DNA of 64,000 nucleotides from Antilocapra americana (GCA_007570785.1 ML660201.1:38176912-38240911), one strand, 5' to 3'. Shown: positions 46,609 through 57,760, numbered from the stretch's first letter. Notes: a model not told the origin generated them from the letters alone. Made by a program: numbers and translations.

Positions 46609-49099
46609 ATAGGTTATTCTTTATCATCCTATATTGAGAATAAAGAAAAAGAAAATCCAACAAAAATGTACCATATAACCTTTGAAATCTGTTATATGAA
46701 TATGCAGAAAATATAATTTCTTCTCATATTTCTATAGAAGAATCTCATGGAACTAAACAGTTTTCAGAACTAGGGTTAAAGTGGTAAAGGGGGAAACACT
46801 AAGTTATTAAATAAAGAGTCATTTGATCCATAAAATTATTAATAATCCTAGATGATCTGGCTAGCTAGTAAATCAAAATGGTATTATATTTTTAGATTTC
46901 TTTATGTACCAGGTCTGCCCTAAATACTCTGAAACATACAAAAAGAAGATACATCCTCAATGAGCAGGGGAGAATCCCATTTGATGCTAAAGAATTAAAT
47001 TGATTCATGATGAAGACAGTTTCACTCAACAGATTCTAATTTTATTTTACCTCTGAAAAAGTTATCTCTTAGTCTATCCAAAATAGAAATATACTTCCAG
47101 TAGCCTATGTCATGGCATTATCTCTGCTTATCTCTGCATATATGTTGTTGTTTTTACTTACTACAAAGTAAATATATGTGGTGTATTTGAGATGCTTTAT
47201 CATGAGCTTCTGTGTACAAATGCAAAGGGAATGCAACTCAGTTCAGTACAAAATGAATCAAATTTAAGAAAAAATTTCTTAGTGTTGTATAAACACATTT
47301 TTATTGGGGGCATGCTGCCCCGGTTTGTATGCAGCTAGGAGACACCTCCTTTTCAACAGCCTTCAATTCGCAGGCAGTGAGCAAGTTTCTCTCTCTCTTT
47401 CCCCTGCTCTTTCAAATACACACATACACAGAGCCATAAACTTTTTCCCATAAAAAATTGTCAAATCCAAATAAACCACATTGACTGACCCTCCCTTCCA
47501 TCATTTTCTCCCAATCCAATGAAGCTACCAGGGAAATTAAACCTTTCCAAAACATAATTTCTTTCTATCCCTGTCTGCTGTGGATCCTATTAATGAAATA
47601 TCTTCAGAATTCTATGACTGTTAATTCTGCCCTGAAGACTCTTCAATGACATCAGTTTGTAAACCTCACTAGAGCTCCTACAGAGTACCTGGCACTCCTC
47701 ACTCACAATACTCTCAGTTTAAGTACTGAGACAAAACTTTTTGTGGTTGCTTTTGTTGTTTCGCTTAAGAAAAAAAAAGAAGAATCATCTCCTTAAATAA
47801 TGCTTGGTTTTAGTTTCATAAAGCATCCTTTCAATCACATTGATTAACTCTCTCCAGTTGAAAATCATATTTGATATGGGCAATAGTATACACCTGAATA
47901 TAAAAGATGTGTACAGCTATTAGAGACACATAATACAGAAAGCGGTACAATCCATTTCTTACTTGCAAAAGATGCTTCTTGCCTTTCTTTGGTATGCTTT
48001 GTAGTTAGATTCAAATTATGCAACTGGGAAACCAGAAAGAACAATGAATGAGGATAATCTTCACAGACTATGCTCAGGGACTACTTTCCTGCATGGCTGG
48101 GGTTTTATTTCCAGGTAACTTTTCTGATAAGTAGGGAACTTTCTCAGAAGGCCTTCCGTTTGCACGGTCTCAACACTGTGACATTTTTATGTACCCATTT
48201 TAATGCCTCATTAGTTTCATTACCACTCCATTTCCTCAGCAAGCAACAGTTCCAGCCCCAGTTCTCAGAGTGTTCTACTGAAAATAAATAAAAGATTTAA
48301 TTGTGTAAGCCCTACTTTCCAAGGTTACTCTTATTGTTGGTCTATGGGAGGTGGATGCAGTAAGAATTCTGCTAAGTCTTGTTACCAGGCCAACCATATA
48401 CTGCTTTCCCTTCTCCAAGAGCTGGGCCAGGGTTTCTGGAGATCACAGAGAGTTCTAAATATAGGCCATTGGCCAGTGTCAGTGTGAGCTGTGGCCTCTT
48501 GCATGTACCAGAGGGGAAGGAGTTCTCCACCATGATTTCCTGTAAGTTCTCAGAGTATAGCATACCTAGCAGGATGTGTGAATCTCTCCCAGGTTCAGAG
48601 GCCCCAGTGTCCTGAACTTGGAAGATGTACTCAGCCCCTCTGGGCACTCAGAACTCTACTCGTAGAGAACAGCAGAAGCCTGAAAAGCAGACACCCAGCT
48701 TCCTAGAGAAGCACCCAAAGGTCTAAATTGGGAAGAAATTTTGCATATAAAGATAATAAAAACATTAGCCCAGACAAGCCCCCCCAGCTCATTATTAGCC
48801 CCAACCAGACAGAGCTGGTTGGGCCCCTCAGATGTAACTATCTTAAGTGAAAGCCACAGGCGCTTTCTTCAGTGTCTCCCTAGCTTCACAGTGAGGCCCA
48901 GGGGTACAGGCCTCTTATCACAGCAGAGAAAATGTTCTCATATGGATGGGAAGGGAGCCCAAAAACAAGGACAGTACCCCTGTGAGCTGGGGCAGACCTT
49001 GGGGAAAGAAAGGTCCCTCTGTCAGCCACCCTCACACCACGGTTCCCTGCAAACCCTGGTCATGAAGAGGAGCAACAGGAAAGGCTAGCTCGTTCCCCT
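46609..49099. other. Unassigned sequence, no gene seen
   Basis: The part 46620-48300 is AT-rich with short A-runs; the part 48360-49090 is more GC-rich with short overlapping open frames and no motif. I recognise no repeat family. Confidence 0.45.
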
Positions 49100-49406
49100 C
49101 AGTGGCTCTGCTCCTGTCATCCCTGGCGCCAAAACACCATTGTTCTGGCTTTCACAAGATACCTCCTCAGCTTTCAGCTCAAACACCAGCTCCTTAAGAG
49201 GGCCTTTCCTCCCTGCCCTGTTGTAAGATACGTCTCTATACTGCCCATCCCAGCCTCCCTGGTCCTACCCTTCACCTGTTATCACAGTCTCTGCTTCTCT
49301 TCTTTGTAACATGCTTCTACGGTGGGCCAAATGTCCCTGAGGGCAGAGACTGTGCCTTGACTTTATCAGGACCATTCCTGGCACACACTAGATGCACAAG
49401 AATGGC
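49100..49406 (+). mobile_element. L2 LINE 3' end
   Basis: CAGCTTTCAGCTCAAACACC, CTTAAGAGGGCCTTTCCTCC, CCTGAGGGCAGAGACTGTGC and CATTCCTGGCACACACTAGA are sense L2 landmarks in order. The expected AATAAATG tail is replaced by the G-run that follows. Confidence 0.8.
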
Positions 49407-49432
49407 GGGGGGGGGGGGGGGGGGTAGGGGGG
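49407..49432. repeat. G18-TA-G6 homopolymer tract
   Basis: Eighteen G, TA, then six G directly after the L2 fragment. It can form G-quadruplexes and is prone to slippage and assembly error. Confidence 0.95.
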
Positions 49433-49442
49433 CTGAATGTGA

Positions 49443-49655
49443 GCAGCACGGCCCAGGAGAACTTTCTGGGGTGATGGAAACATTCTGTATGAGATTCTGT
49501 CCATTGTGGTAGCTACTAGCCAAACGTGGCTACTGAGCACTTGAAACATGGCTAGCACAAATGAGAAACTAAGTTTTAAATTTAACTTACTTGTAATTTA
49601 CTTTAAGTTTAAATTTAAATAGTCACATGCAGTGCTGGTTGACATTTTGGACCAG
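49443..49655 (+). mobile_element. MER5A-type hAT-Charlie non-autonomous transposon
   Basis: GAGAACTTTCTGGGGTGATG, GGTAGCTACTAGCCAAACGT, CTACTGAGCACTTGAAACAT, TTTAAATTTAAATAGTCACA and the end GCAGTGCTGGTTGACATTTT follow the MER5A consensus in order. Confidence 0.9.
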
Positions 49656-49657
49656 TT

Positions 49658-49903
49658 TTAGGACCTCCAATACTTTGGCTACCTGGTGCAAAGAGTCGAC
49701 TCATTGGAAAAGACTCTGATGCTGGGAAAGATTGAGGGCCGGAGGAGAAGGGGATGACAGAAGATGAGATGGTTGGGTGGCATGACTGACTCAATGGGCA
49801 TGAGTTTGAGCAAACTCCGGGAGATGGTGAAGGACAGGGAAGCCTGGCGTGCTGCAAAGTCCATGGGTCGCAAAGAGTTGGACTTGACTGAGCGAATGAA
49901 CAA
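49658..49903 (+). mobile_element. BovB LINE, 5'-truncated 3' end
   Basis: The last ~245 bp of BovB, starting at the segment CCTCCAATACTTTGGCTACC and ending GGACTTGACTGAGCGAATGA. It directly abuts the MER5A element. The apparent open frames on both strands come from the BovB C-terminal coding region. Confidence 0.95.
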
Positions 49904-52069
49904 TAGGACAACCCCCTCAGTCCACTGAAAGGCATGTAGCTATTTCCAAGTGCTAATCTGACTCAAAGAGAAGGAGCTATTTGGAGCCTAGTTTGGTATT
50001 TTTCTGAGCTACTTAACCATGACTATGCAGCCTGGAAATCACCATTATTAACCTTAATAATGATTTTCTTGGGTATAGAATATGGCCTATGTTATAAAAC
50101 AGATAATTTGGATGTAATTTCCAATAAAATCAGTTAATACTTCTCTAATGCATTTTATTGATGAATTCTGAATTCATACAAAACTCAAACATCTTTTAGA
50201 ACAGTACGAAAGTCAATACCTTAAGCTAACCTCCAAGTTTCTGTTTAACCAAAGTAACAAAATGAACCAGAATGGGAGTCTTAGCTGATTCAATGAACTG
50301 TGGCCTTTGGAGGCAAAGACCATCTGCTAGTTCCACGGCATGTTTATCTCCAGGAACACAGCTGCCATACAGAAGGCCCTCAGTAGTACGTTTTTATGCA
50401 CAAATAAATCCAATAGAGTCCTTCTGTTCAATTACTCAGGTTTATTTATTTCTCTCTTTTTCTTTTATTACTCACTGTATTTATTTTCTCAACTAAAAGT
50501 AAAAAAGAATGGATGGGGTAAGGCAGATTGTAGAATTAAAGAGACAAATTTTTTTATATATATATTCAGATTTCTCAGAAGAGCCCAAGCGATGGGTCAG
50601 TATCAAGAGACTAAGAGAGCACAGGCCCAGGCAAGCCCAGATTCTCACCACGTCCACGCACTCGAGGTGGCTGGAGTGAGGACACAGAAGGTCTCTCTGG
50701 CCAGTGTTAATTTCACCCAGCTACTGGTAAGAACCGACGACACCTAGCTGGTCCCAGAGCCATGTTCTCCAAACAGTACCATCAGAGGCCGAGGACAGAA
50801 AAACTAGAACAGGATGTACTTGGCAGATAAGAAACCAAGCATATTCTTCATAAACCTGGTCTGAGACACACCAGAGGTCTGCAGTTCTCTCTCAGAAGGC
50901 ACAGGGCCCACCACCTCCTCCCGCTCCTATAGCAGAGGACCACAGGACTCCCCTCCTCTTTCCTTCAGGCTCTGGTCTTGCCAGTGGACCCAGCTACAGT
51001 TTGTCTTGGTTTCAGAGCAGCAGCTCCAGAAAATAATTTCCATGAGAATTAACCATCACCTATTTCTCATTTCTTTACTCCTCGTCCTCTCCCCTTCCCC
51101 TACACCCCATTCTCTCTGACTGATGCCGTGAATCACAGTCAGCCCCGTCTCTTTTTGACCACGTTAGAAAAATAGTCCCATCGCCTCAATACTGACAGCA
51201 GTCGCAGCTGGGCCGCCCCAGGCCAGAAATTCTTGGTCTGAAACAAACAGAAATTCTGCCTCTCCCCATTTTCCCACTGGAGCCTGTCGCCTGCCTCTCT
51301 ACTGGAAATCGAACCCAGAGGCATTTACATCGGGACGTTTGTTTTTATAAGTTATAACAAAAGGCAAAAATGAGCATGGTTCTCTGGCTATGAGGCGGAT
51401 TTCCCTGGGCCTCATTTGTTAGGGATGACATTTCTGTTAATGCCCTGGTACTGAAACTGCATGCCTGTATTTTAATTTTGCCATCATGGCACATAATAAG
51501 AGAGTCATCAGGAGCTGTCACTGAAAAGACATCGTGGAACTTTATGTGACTGTGTTGTATATAGACTCTTGGACAGTGTTTCAAGATAGTTTCATTAAGA
51601 GTATGTTGTCAAAAAAAAAAAAAAGGAAGGAAGGAAAAGAAACAGGAACAGGTAGACCCTCAGAGTAGGAACTGCCACAAAAGAGGGAATGACTATTTGT
51701 TGTTCATTCTGCAATTTATCATCCATTCCATTTGGCACTTCGTCATTTTTTTTTAAATGGGTTTGGTATGAAATCTCTTGTTCTACTGGATCAGATATTA
51801 TTATGCACCAACCAACTCAGAAACCTGCTGTGCTTGAGAAGCATGTTTGAGAAAATAGATGTTAACATTGAGGACCTATTTCTGCTCAATGACAAACTTC
51901 CACAAAGCACAAAGTAAGGTCTGTTCCCATCTGTTCAGTAGTCGTGATGGGGTGTTAGAGCACGAGGGACACCTGTTGGGGTTCAGGGCAGTCTGCCCCC
52001 AAATGTGCCTCGTGGCATATTTGTTATTTTCAATTAAAGGTACTTAAGAAACACCAGCACAAAAGGGAC
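49904..52069. other. Unassigned sequence; conserved-element-like stretch at 51330-51600
   Basis: The part 51330-51600 (CTGCATGCCTGTATTTTAAT, TTTGCCATCATGGCACATAA) is repeat-free and complex. An A14 run with GGAA units lies at about 51611-51640. Overlapping open frames at 50272-50747 show no motif. Confidence 0.4.
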
Positions 52070-52502
52070 ACTCTGACCCTCCTGTCTGCCTGGAAGCAGG
52101 AAATAAATTTCTCATGTGAAAGGCAGTACTCCCTGCATCTAGAGGCAAAAAAAGGACACCCTAAGCTCTAGAGATAGGGGATTCAGAATCCAGGAAGCCT
52201 GTATCAACAAAACTTGTTACTTCTTTGATTGACTACCCCAAGCCCAGACCCTGTTTAGATTTGTCACTAATTGGACATCCAAAACTTGAGTTTCTTTGTG
52301 TTGCCAACTCCTCTTAAATTTATTGTTTCTTTGTCTAAGAAGTATAAAAGTTGCCCATGTTGGCCATTTCTGAGGTCTCATTTCTATGAGACCTCTGTAT
52401 GCGTGATTAAAATTTGTTTCTTTTGTTCCTGTTAATCAATCTTGTACGGTCTAGCCACAAGAAATCAAGAGGGGTAGGGGGAGAAATTTGCCCCTCACCG
52501 AC
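52070..52502 (+). mobile_element. Solo LTR of an endogenous retrovirus
   Basis: The layout is that of a retroviral LTR: a U3-like part, a TATA box (TATAAAA, 52343-52349), and about 60 bp downstream a polyadenylation signal (ATTAAA, 52406-52411), followed by a T-rich U5-like part. Likely bounds are TGACCCTCC near 52072 and CACCGACA near 52496. No gag, pol or env sequence flanks it. The family is not identified, and the boundaries are approximate. Confidence 0.6.
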
Positions 52503-53660
52503 ATGCCACATCCAAGAAAATACTAATTTCATGTGTGGCAAGACAATGATGAAGATCACAAGCAGAAATTCTTTGCCTCTTCACCTCTTTTTATGTTTAC
52601 TCATAAACAGAAGTAAAAGATAAAACATGCCAGTGTTCAGACATATTCATGGCACTAATTTACAGAAAACAGTATGCATAAGAAAGACACATCTTTATAC
52701 TTTGATTATGGAGAAGATGACGAGGGCATCATAAGAAAATCCAGTAATCAACAGAATTCCCTTTCACGTGGCAAGGGCCTTCTCCAAGATCAGGTCTATC
52801 ACCTTCTCCTAGACTTGGCTGGAATTGTACCACAGGGATTTACAAATCCTTCAGAAGCTTTTGGTTACAAAGGAGAGAGCGATTCTTTGCAAAGCAGAAG
52901 GTGGTTCTCCATCTCTCCAATTCTCTGACCTAGGAAAAATTACTGTCAACTAGCTGCCCAGTTGAGGGATACTGATTCTCCTGTTGCCATAGCAACACGT
53001 TAGTTGTCAGGTCTCTGTGTCTCTTCTGCTCAAAGCCTAATCTGTTCCCCCTGCCTTTTGGGTTTTGACACTTTCTAAGCCTTAATTAGTTTATTTGATG
53101 GGGCCCACACATTTTATTTTTATACTAAGTAGCTATTGAAAATACAGTCATCCAGAGAACAGATCACAGAGGTAAAAATTGGTGTGCTGTCAGGCTGACC
53201 AGAAATGACAAAGAGCAAGAGTAAAGTGGAAGGCACAAGCTCTACTTGCTGCTCCTCAGATATTGGGGAAAATCGAGGCAGTTTTTGCCATCTGTCGTAT
53301 CGCACAGTGTGAAAATTTCGGAGCTGTTCGTTTCAACGCTTGAGGAACATTCTGCCACTGTGATTAGATCACAATAATATTGCCTAGTCACTAAAGGTTT
53401 GGATCAATGCTTTTTAATATTTTTATCTTCTCAGAAAATCTCTGTCTTAACTTATTTTTCAGTGGGTATGTCTGCTAAATGGTTCACTTGGAGATAAATA
53501 TTTCACACAAGGCAAAACACTCAGGATGGAAGGCAAAACACTCAGGATGGAAGTCACAGTACAGTGGGTAAGTTAGTTAAGTTCAGAAAGTCAGTAATGA
53601 AAGCAAGAACAAAACTTCATGAAGCATGACCCTCCAGAACCAAGAGTTAGCCTAGAGCAG
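52503..53660. other. Unassigned sequence with an RFX X-box
   Basis: No gene recognised. The X-box at 52983-52996 is listed separately. A 21-bp direct duplication (AGGCAAAACACTCAGGATGG twice) lies at 53511-53551. Confidence 0.5.
52983..52996. promoter_or_regulatory. RFX X-box motif
   Basis: GTTGCCATAGCAAC matches the RFX consensus GTNRCC(N0-3)RGYAAC at every position with a 2-base spacer. RFX factors control ciliary genes and MHC class II genes. No transcription start is visible nearby, so a role as distal element is only inferred. Confidence 0.5.
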
Positions 53661-53779
53661 CAATTCTCAAAGTGGGGTCCACAGAATCTTTTGGGGTCCA
53701 CAGAATTCAGCTCTGGGGTGCAAGGAGCCTCTTGGGGAAACTGACAGGTCAAAACAATGGTTGTGATCAACCTAAGACT

Positions 53780-54895
53780 TTACTGCTGTTAACCTATACA
53801 CTGATGGTGCAAAAGTAATTGTGGTAAAACTGCCAAGCGGCTTAACACAGAACATAGCTATCTCCCTCTGCCTCTTTCTCTCCACCCCTGCTTCTTTCCA
53901 TCCCTCTCACTCCTTTCCTCTTTTCTCTCCCCCTTACAAACAGGCACTTACGCAAGTAGAAGGAGGAAGAGGAGACCAAGGAGGAGCAAGTTACATTTTA
54001 AAATACCCCTGATAAGGGAGTTTCTGAAAACAAAAATCAGTCTGTTAAACTGTGGCCTTGAGTACATGTCTTTTCTGTATGACAAACTAGGAAAGTTGCA
54101 TAAAACCCTTCTGTTACCACTGAAGTAGGATGGTTGTCCCAAGGAGAAACATTTGAATGACTATTTGAGCAGAGAGCGGACCCAACTTTTTTTTTTTTTT
54201 TTTCCTAGTGGAACGCAACTTTTATTTGCAAGAATGACAGACAAGCAGTAGTATTGACTGCAAGAACGATGGACAAGCAATAGTACTGACACTTCAGTAT
54301 TTGGCAGACACGTTTTTTTCTAAATTAAAGAAAACGTAACTGTCATTTCCACAGAACATCTTGCAGTATAGGTTGCCAATGATAAAAAGTGAGTTTCTAA
54401 GCACAAGTTAGATATTTGTATCTGTGAGCTTAAGTGATTCCCAAAACATAAAGTTTTTTTTCTGATAAGATAAATAGTGATATTAATGAATTTTTTCATA
54501 TTGTACATTGAAATGTGCTAACAGTTGGAAGGTCTGAACTAATATTTTTCAAATAGTCAATGAGTGATGTCACAAAATCGTTCATAGGTAAAAAAGACCT
54601 ACTCAAAATACAAGCAAGATCAATAGATTGTAACACAACAAAATGTAAAACTAATTCTTCTATTTTCAGATTTCATACAACACCTAGCTTGAGAAAAACT
54701 ATCGCTTGTCAGGTTTGGGTATATTATCAAAGAAGAAAACCCACAATGATCTAAAAGAGGAAAGCAAAATATCCATCTCTTTTATAGCTACACATCTGTG
54801 TGAGACCAGATTACATTTACACCTCAGCCAAAACAAATGTATCACAATACACTGAATACAGAAACAGATAAGAGACCCCATCTGTCTTCTATAAA
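53780..54895 (+). pseudogene. hAT-Charlie transposase remnant
   Basis: This was the cut-and-paste transposase of a Charlie-type hAT element. Visible landmarks on the plus strand are TDGA (53800-53811, a conserved block of the RNase H-like core in this family), then CLEYMSFLYDKLGKLHKTLL-type sequence near 54053-54110 and a W-L-S/P-R motif near 54130. The C-terminal hAT dimerisation region (LRKTIACQVWVYYQRRKPT, then THLCETR, then NTLNTETDKRPHLSSIK) lies near 54685-54895. A T18 run (about 54187-54204) and several stops and shifts interrupt the frame, for example the TAG near 54124. It is far beyond function and is placed by motif order rather than by an open frame. Confidence 0.78.
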
Positions 54896-55009
54896 GCTAT
54901 ACCTTAAAAAGGCTTGCAAAACTGTAAACCACCACCACACTTCTCACTAATTTCATTTTGTTTTGGACAATAGAGCTATTGCTCATAAAAATATTTAGCT
55001 ACTATGTCA

Positions 55010-55205
55010 AGAGTTTAAGTAGCTCAGTCGGTAAAGCATCTGCCTACAATGCGGGAAACCTGGGTTCAATCCCTGGGTCGGGAAGATCCTCTGGTGAAGG
55101 AAATGGCAACCCACTCCAGTACTCTTGCTTGGAAAATCCCATGGATGGGGTCCAAGGGGTCGCAAAGGGTTGGACATGACTGAGCGACGTTACCTTCACT
55201 TTCAT
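55010..55205 (+). mobile_element. Bov-tA SINE nested in the hAT element
   Basis: TAGCTCAGTCGGTAAAGCAT, GGTTCAATCCCTGGGTCGGG, GGTGAAGGAAATGGCAACCC and 3' end GGTCGCAAAGGGTTGGACAT. It separates hAT sequence ending ...TAGCTACTATGTC from hAT sequence starting TTTATTGCTGTTATTTC. Confidence 0.95.
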
Positions 55206-55287
55206 GAGTTTATTGCTGTTATTTCTAAAGTAGATAAATATATAAATTAATTTTTTTTTACTTTCAATTTATAATATAGTTAATACA

Positions 55288-55528
55288 TTGGCTACCTCAT
55301 GCAAAGAGTTGACTCATTGGAAAAGACCCTGATGCTGGGAAGTAATGGGGTCAGGAGGGGAAGGGGACAACAGAGGATGAGATGGCTGGATGGCATTACC
55401 AACTCGATGAACATGGGTTTGGGTGGACCCCAGGAGTTGATGGTGGGCAGGGAGGCCTGGCGTGCTGCGATTCATGGGGTCACAAAGAGTCGGACTTGAC
55501 TGAGCAACTGAACTGAACTGAACTGAAG
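55288..55528 (+). mobile_element. BovB LINE 3' end nested in the hAT element
   Basis: The last ~240 bp of BovB, from TTGGCTACCTCATGCAAAGA to GACTGAGCAACTGAACTGAA, CTGAACTGAAG. The intact tail (ACTGA)n suggests a fairly recent insertion. Confidence 0.96.
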
Positions 55529-55601
55529 CCCTTTGGAGTCCTCAGTAATTTGTTAGTGTAAGGATCCTGAGACCATGCAATTCATGGACTTATATCATAT
55601 G

Positions 55602-55804
55602 TGTTAGTTGCTCCATCGTATCTGACTCTTTGCAACCCCATGGACTGTAGCCTACCAGGCTCCTCTGTCCATGGGATTTTCCAAGCAAGAATACTGGAAT
55701 GGATTTCCATTTCCTTCTCTAGGGGGTCTTACCAACCCAGGAATCGAACCCAGGTCTCCTGCATTGCACGCTGATTCTTTACTCTCTAAGCCACTGGGGA
55801 AGCC
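55602..55804 (-). mobile_element. Bov-tA SINE with target-site duplication
   Basis: Reverse-complement landmarks: GTATCTGACTCTTTGCAACC, CTCTGTCCATGGGATTTTCC, CAAGCAAGAATACTGGAATG and AGCCACTGGGGAAGCC. It is flanked by TTATATCATATG (55590-55601) and TTTTATCATATG (55805-55816), 11 of 12 identical. Confidence 0.96.
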
Positions 55805-55816
55805 TTTTATCATATG

Positions 55817-56469
55817 AAGGGCTCAAAGAGGAGAACTGTCCAAGATACCCAGATGACAAATAAGGTCCTAAGACACATAAAAAGGCAGGTTCTAAGAAAT
55901 CCATTTCACCATCCAAGAGACAATTAAACAGCTGCTTCAGGACAAGGATCTAACCTCTTATGTCCAAAGAATAAATAGGTAACAAAATCCAGATCAGCAA
56001 ACGAAAAGAAAGCCCAAGTTTAGCCCCGGGGGCATAGTTCTATTTTCTTGGGAAAGACATACTGCTACCCTCCCACCTCTTTTTTAATTTTACAAGATTT
56101 TTGTCTTCTGGGCATTGCAATATTACCTTAAATAAGCAAGATGACATTCCACATTAACATAGACAAGATGCTCTGGGATCACCAGAGAGTCTACAACACC
56201 AAATATTATTTACAAAAACAGAAATCAGAAAACGAGGTGACATGTTTCACTTTGTAACACATACCATTCGTAATAACTGGAATAAAACTTTATGCTAACA
56301 CTGTGCTGCTGCTATGTCTTAACATTATTTAAAGAAAACCCACAAATCCTCATACCAGTAATGCATGACTTATGGTAGACGAGGGAATATGATACCATGT
56401 TTCCAACAGAGATTGGCATCCTGGGCAAACCAATCCAGACCATACAATTAAGATGCAGATCACACTTAC
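55817..56469. other. Unassigned sequence, no gene seen
   Basis: Repeat-free, moderately AT-rich sequence. Confidence 0.45.
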
Positions 56470-56577
56470 ATCGAAGAAATTTTGAGAAACAATGCATCTT
56501 GCAACACTTAGTAAAGTTCCATGATTCAGACCTTCAAAAGCATAAAATACTATCATACAAGCAGAACACTTATCATC
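56470..56577 (-). other. Exon-like segment, 108 bp, open in one frame
   Basis: On the minus strand the segment follows a pyrimidine-rich acceptor (TTTCACTCATTCTCAG) and precedes a donor (GAT|GTAAGTG). It is exactly 36 codons and open in frame 0 only (starts DDKCSACMIVFYAFEG, ends CIVSQNFFD). I do not recognise the product. The frame does not join cleanly to the other exon-like segment at 56744-56808. Confidence 0.25.
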
Positions 56578-56743
56578 CTGAGAATGAGTGAAACCAATTA
56601 AGTCCAAAAAAGAACTTTGCTCCTCATGTATGTTTTACTTACTTACAACTCTAGCATGGACTATTTTGCTGTCTACAGTATCCAATTTTGGGATAACTGG
56701 ATTCTTGGTTTCTCATCAGGAAATATAAAGAAATGTTACTTAC
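56578..56743. other. Spacer between two exon-like segments
   Basis: No repeat recognised. If both segments were spliced together, this would be a 166-bp intron. Confidence 0.3.
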
Positions 56744-56808
56744 CTGAGTCCAAGACCATCCAAGCAGCTAGACCACTGAATCTGCCATCTCATCTTCCAA
56801 TCATAGAA
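56744..56808 (-). other. Exon-like segment, 65 bp
   Basis: On the minus strand it follows a strong acceptor (TTTTATTTTATTTCACAG) and ends at a strong donor (CTCAG|GTAAGTAAC). The only open frame reads FYDWKMRWQIQWSSCLDGLG. It ends two bases into a codon, and joining to 56577 in that phase meets a stop after eight codons, so a coding join is not supported. A non-coding RNA exon is possible. Confidence 0.25.
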
Positions 56809-57529
56809 CTGTGAAATAAAATAAAACAATTGTCAACATCCAGCCTGATACACTTCTGTACTTCCCCATATATTGTGCCTCTTCACTTCTGAAATAAATA
56901 AAGCTTTAGGAAAGGGAGATATGAGGGATGAGGCCACATGACATTGTCAAGAAACTGCCCCCTGTAGCTCACTTTTCCAGGGAGCTTTGCTTTTTCATCT
57001 TGTTTTTGTTGTTGTTGTTGTTGTGGGGGGATTTTGCTGTTTTGTTGTTGTTTTTGCACAGGTTCCTTTTCTCTTTCACAAGCTACAAAAACCAGTAAAG
57101 CCAACTTTAGAATAGCAGTGCCAGGGTTGTTTGCTTGTTTGTCTTTAGGATGCAAATCGATTTTATCATATAGAATTCATTTACATTTCTAAGTCTACTG
57201 AGGCTCATCATAACAGTGGCAACAAAAAACCTCTAAAGAATCTTATTTTAACTCCTTCAAAGAATTATTAAATGTTTCATTTATTATATCCTCCATGCCC
57301 AACATTAGCAAAGTGAACTGACCAAATGTTGTTAAGAATAAACATTATAAACAATACCATATCTTAAAAGGAGTATATAAAAACGTTCATTCCTAAGTTG
57401 AGGATCTCCATGGGATGGAGCCGTGTGATCCTAAATCCCTCGGAAAATTTAGTCAGCCCAGTTGACAACTCCAGTCAGCCCACCCTTTTCACATTTAACA
57501 GAAGCAGTATCACGTTTCCCAAGTACAAA
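56809..57529. other. Unassigned sequence with (TTG)n
   Basis: An imperfect TTG repeat with a G6 run lies at 57002-57055. The rest shows no recognised repeat. Confidence 0.5.
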
Positions 57530-57760
57530 ACATAATGTCCTGAAACCGGAGAACTGAGGAGCTGGCAGCATTACCCCGTGCGTTTCCTCTGGCGCGTTAT
57601 TAAGGCATTAAATATAATGTGCAGGGTAATGGTAAGGAGCTGGTGCTGCATTTCGTCAGGTGTTAGCTAAGCCTTGGCTCCATAGCCAGGCTTTCATTTG
57701 CAGCAACAACAGTCTGTTCCATTATTTTGGCCTCTTTCGTTAGTCACCACAAGTAGCACA
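57530..57760. promoter_or_regulatory. Conserved non-coding element candidate
   Basis: Repeat-free, balanced-composition sequence with several CpGs and AT-hook-like cores: CCGTGCGTTTCCTCTGGCGC, TTATTAAGGCATTAAATATA, ATGTGCAGGGTAATGG and TTCGTCAGGTGTTAGCTAAG. The mix of retained CpGs with TAAT cores outside any repeat suggests constraint. Inference only. Confidence 0.3.

Larger units (their letters stand above)
53661..55585 (+). mobile_element. hAT-Charlie DNA transposon, long remnant
   Basis: The 5' end GAGCAGCAATTCTCAAAGTG, GGGTCC is the Charlie-type terminal sequence, followed by the flanking GGGGTCCACAGAATTCAGC. The transposase remnant spans 53780-54895. The 3' part resumes after two ruminant insertions as TTTGGAGTCCTCAGTAATTT, GTTAGTGTAAGGATCCTGAG, ACC (55530-55574), the complement-like end without the last ~25 bp. 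Bov-tA (55010) and BovB (55288) copies sit inside it, and a third SINE (55602) lies just beyond its end. Confidence 0.8.

Noticed and set aside
56470..56808. Joined two-exon coding gene on the minus strand
   Set aside because: Splicing the two segments in their open frames runs into a stop after eight codons; kept only as separate exon-like segments.
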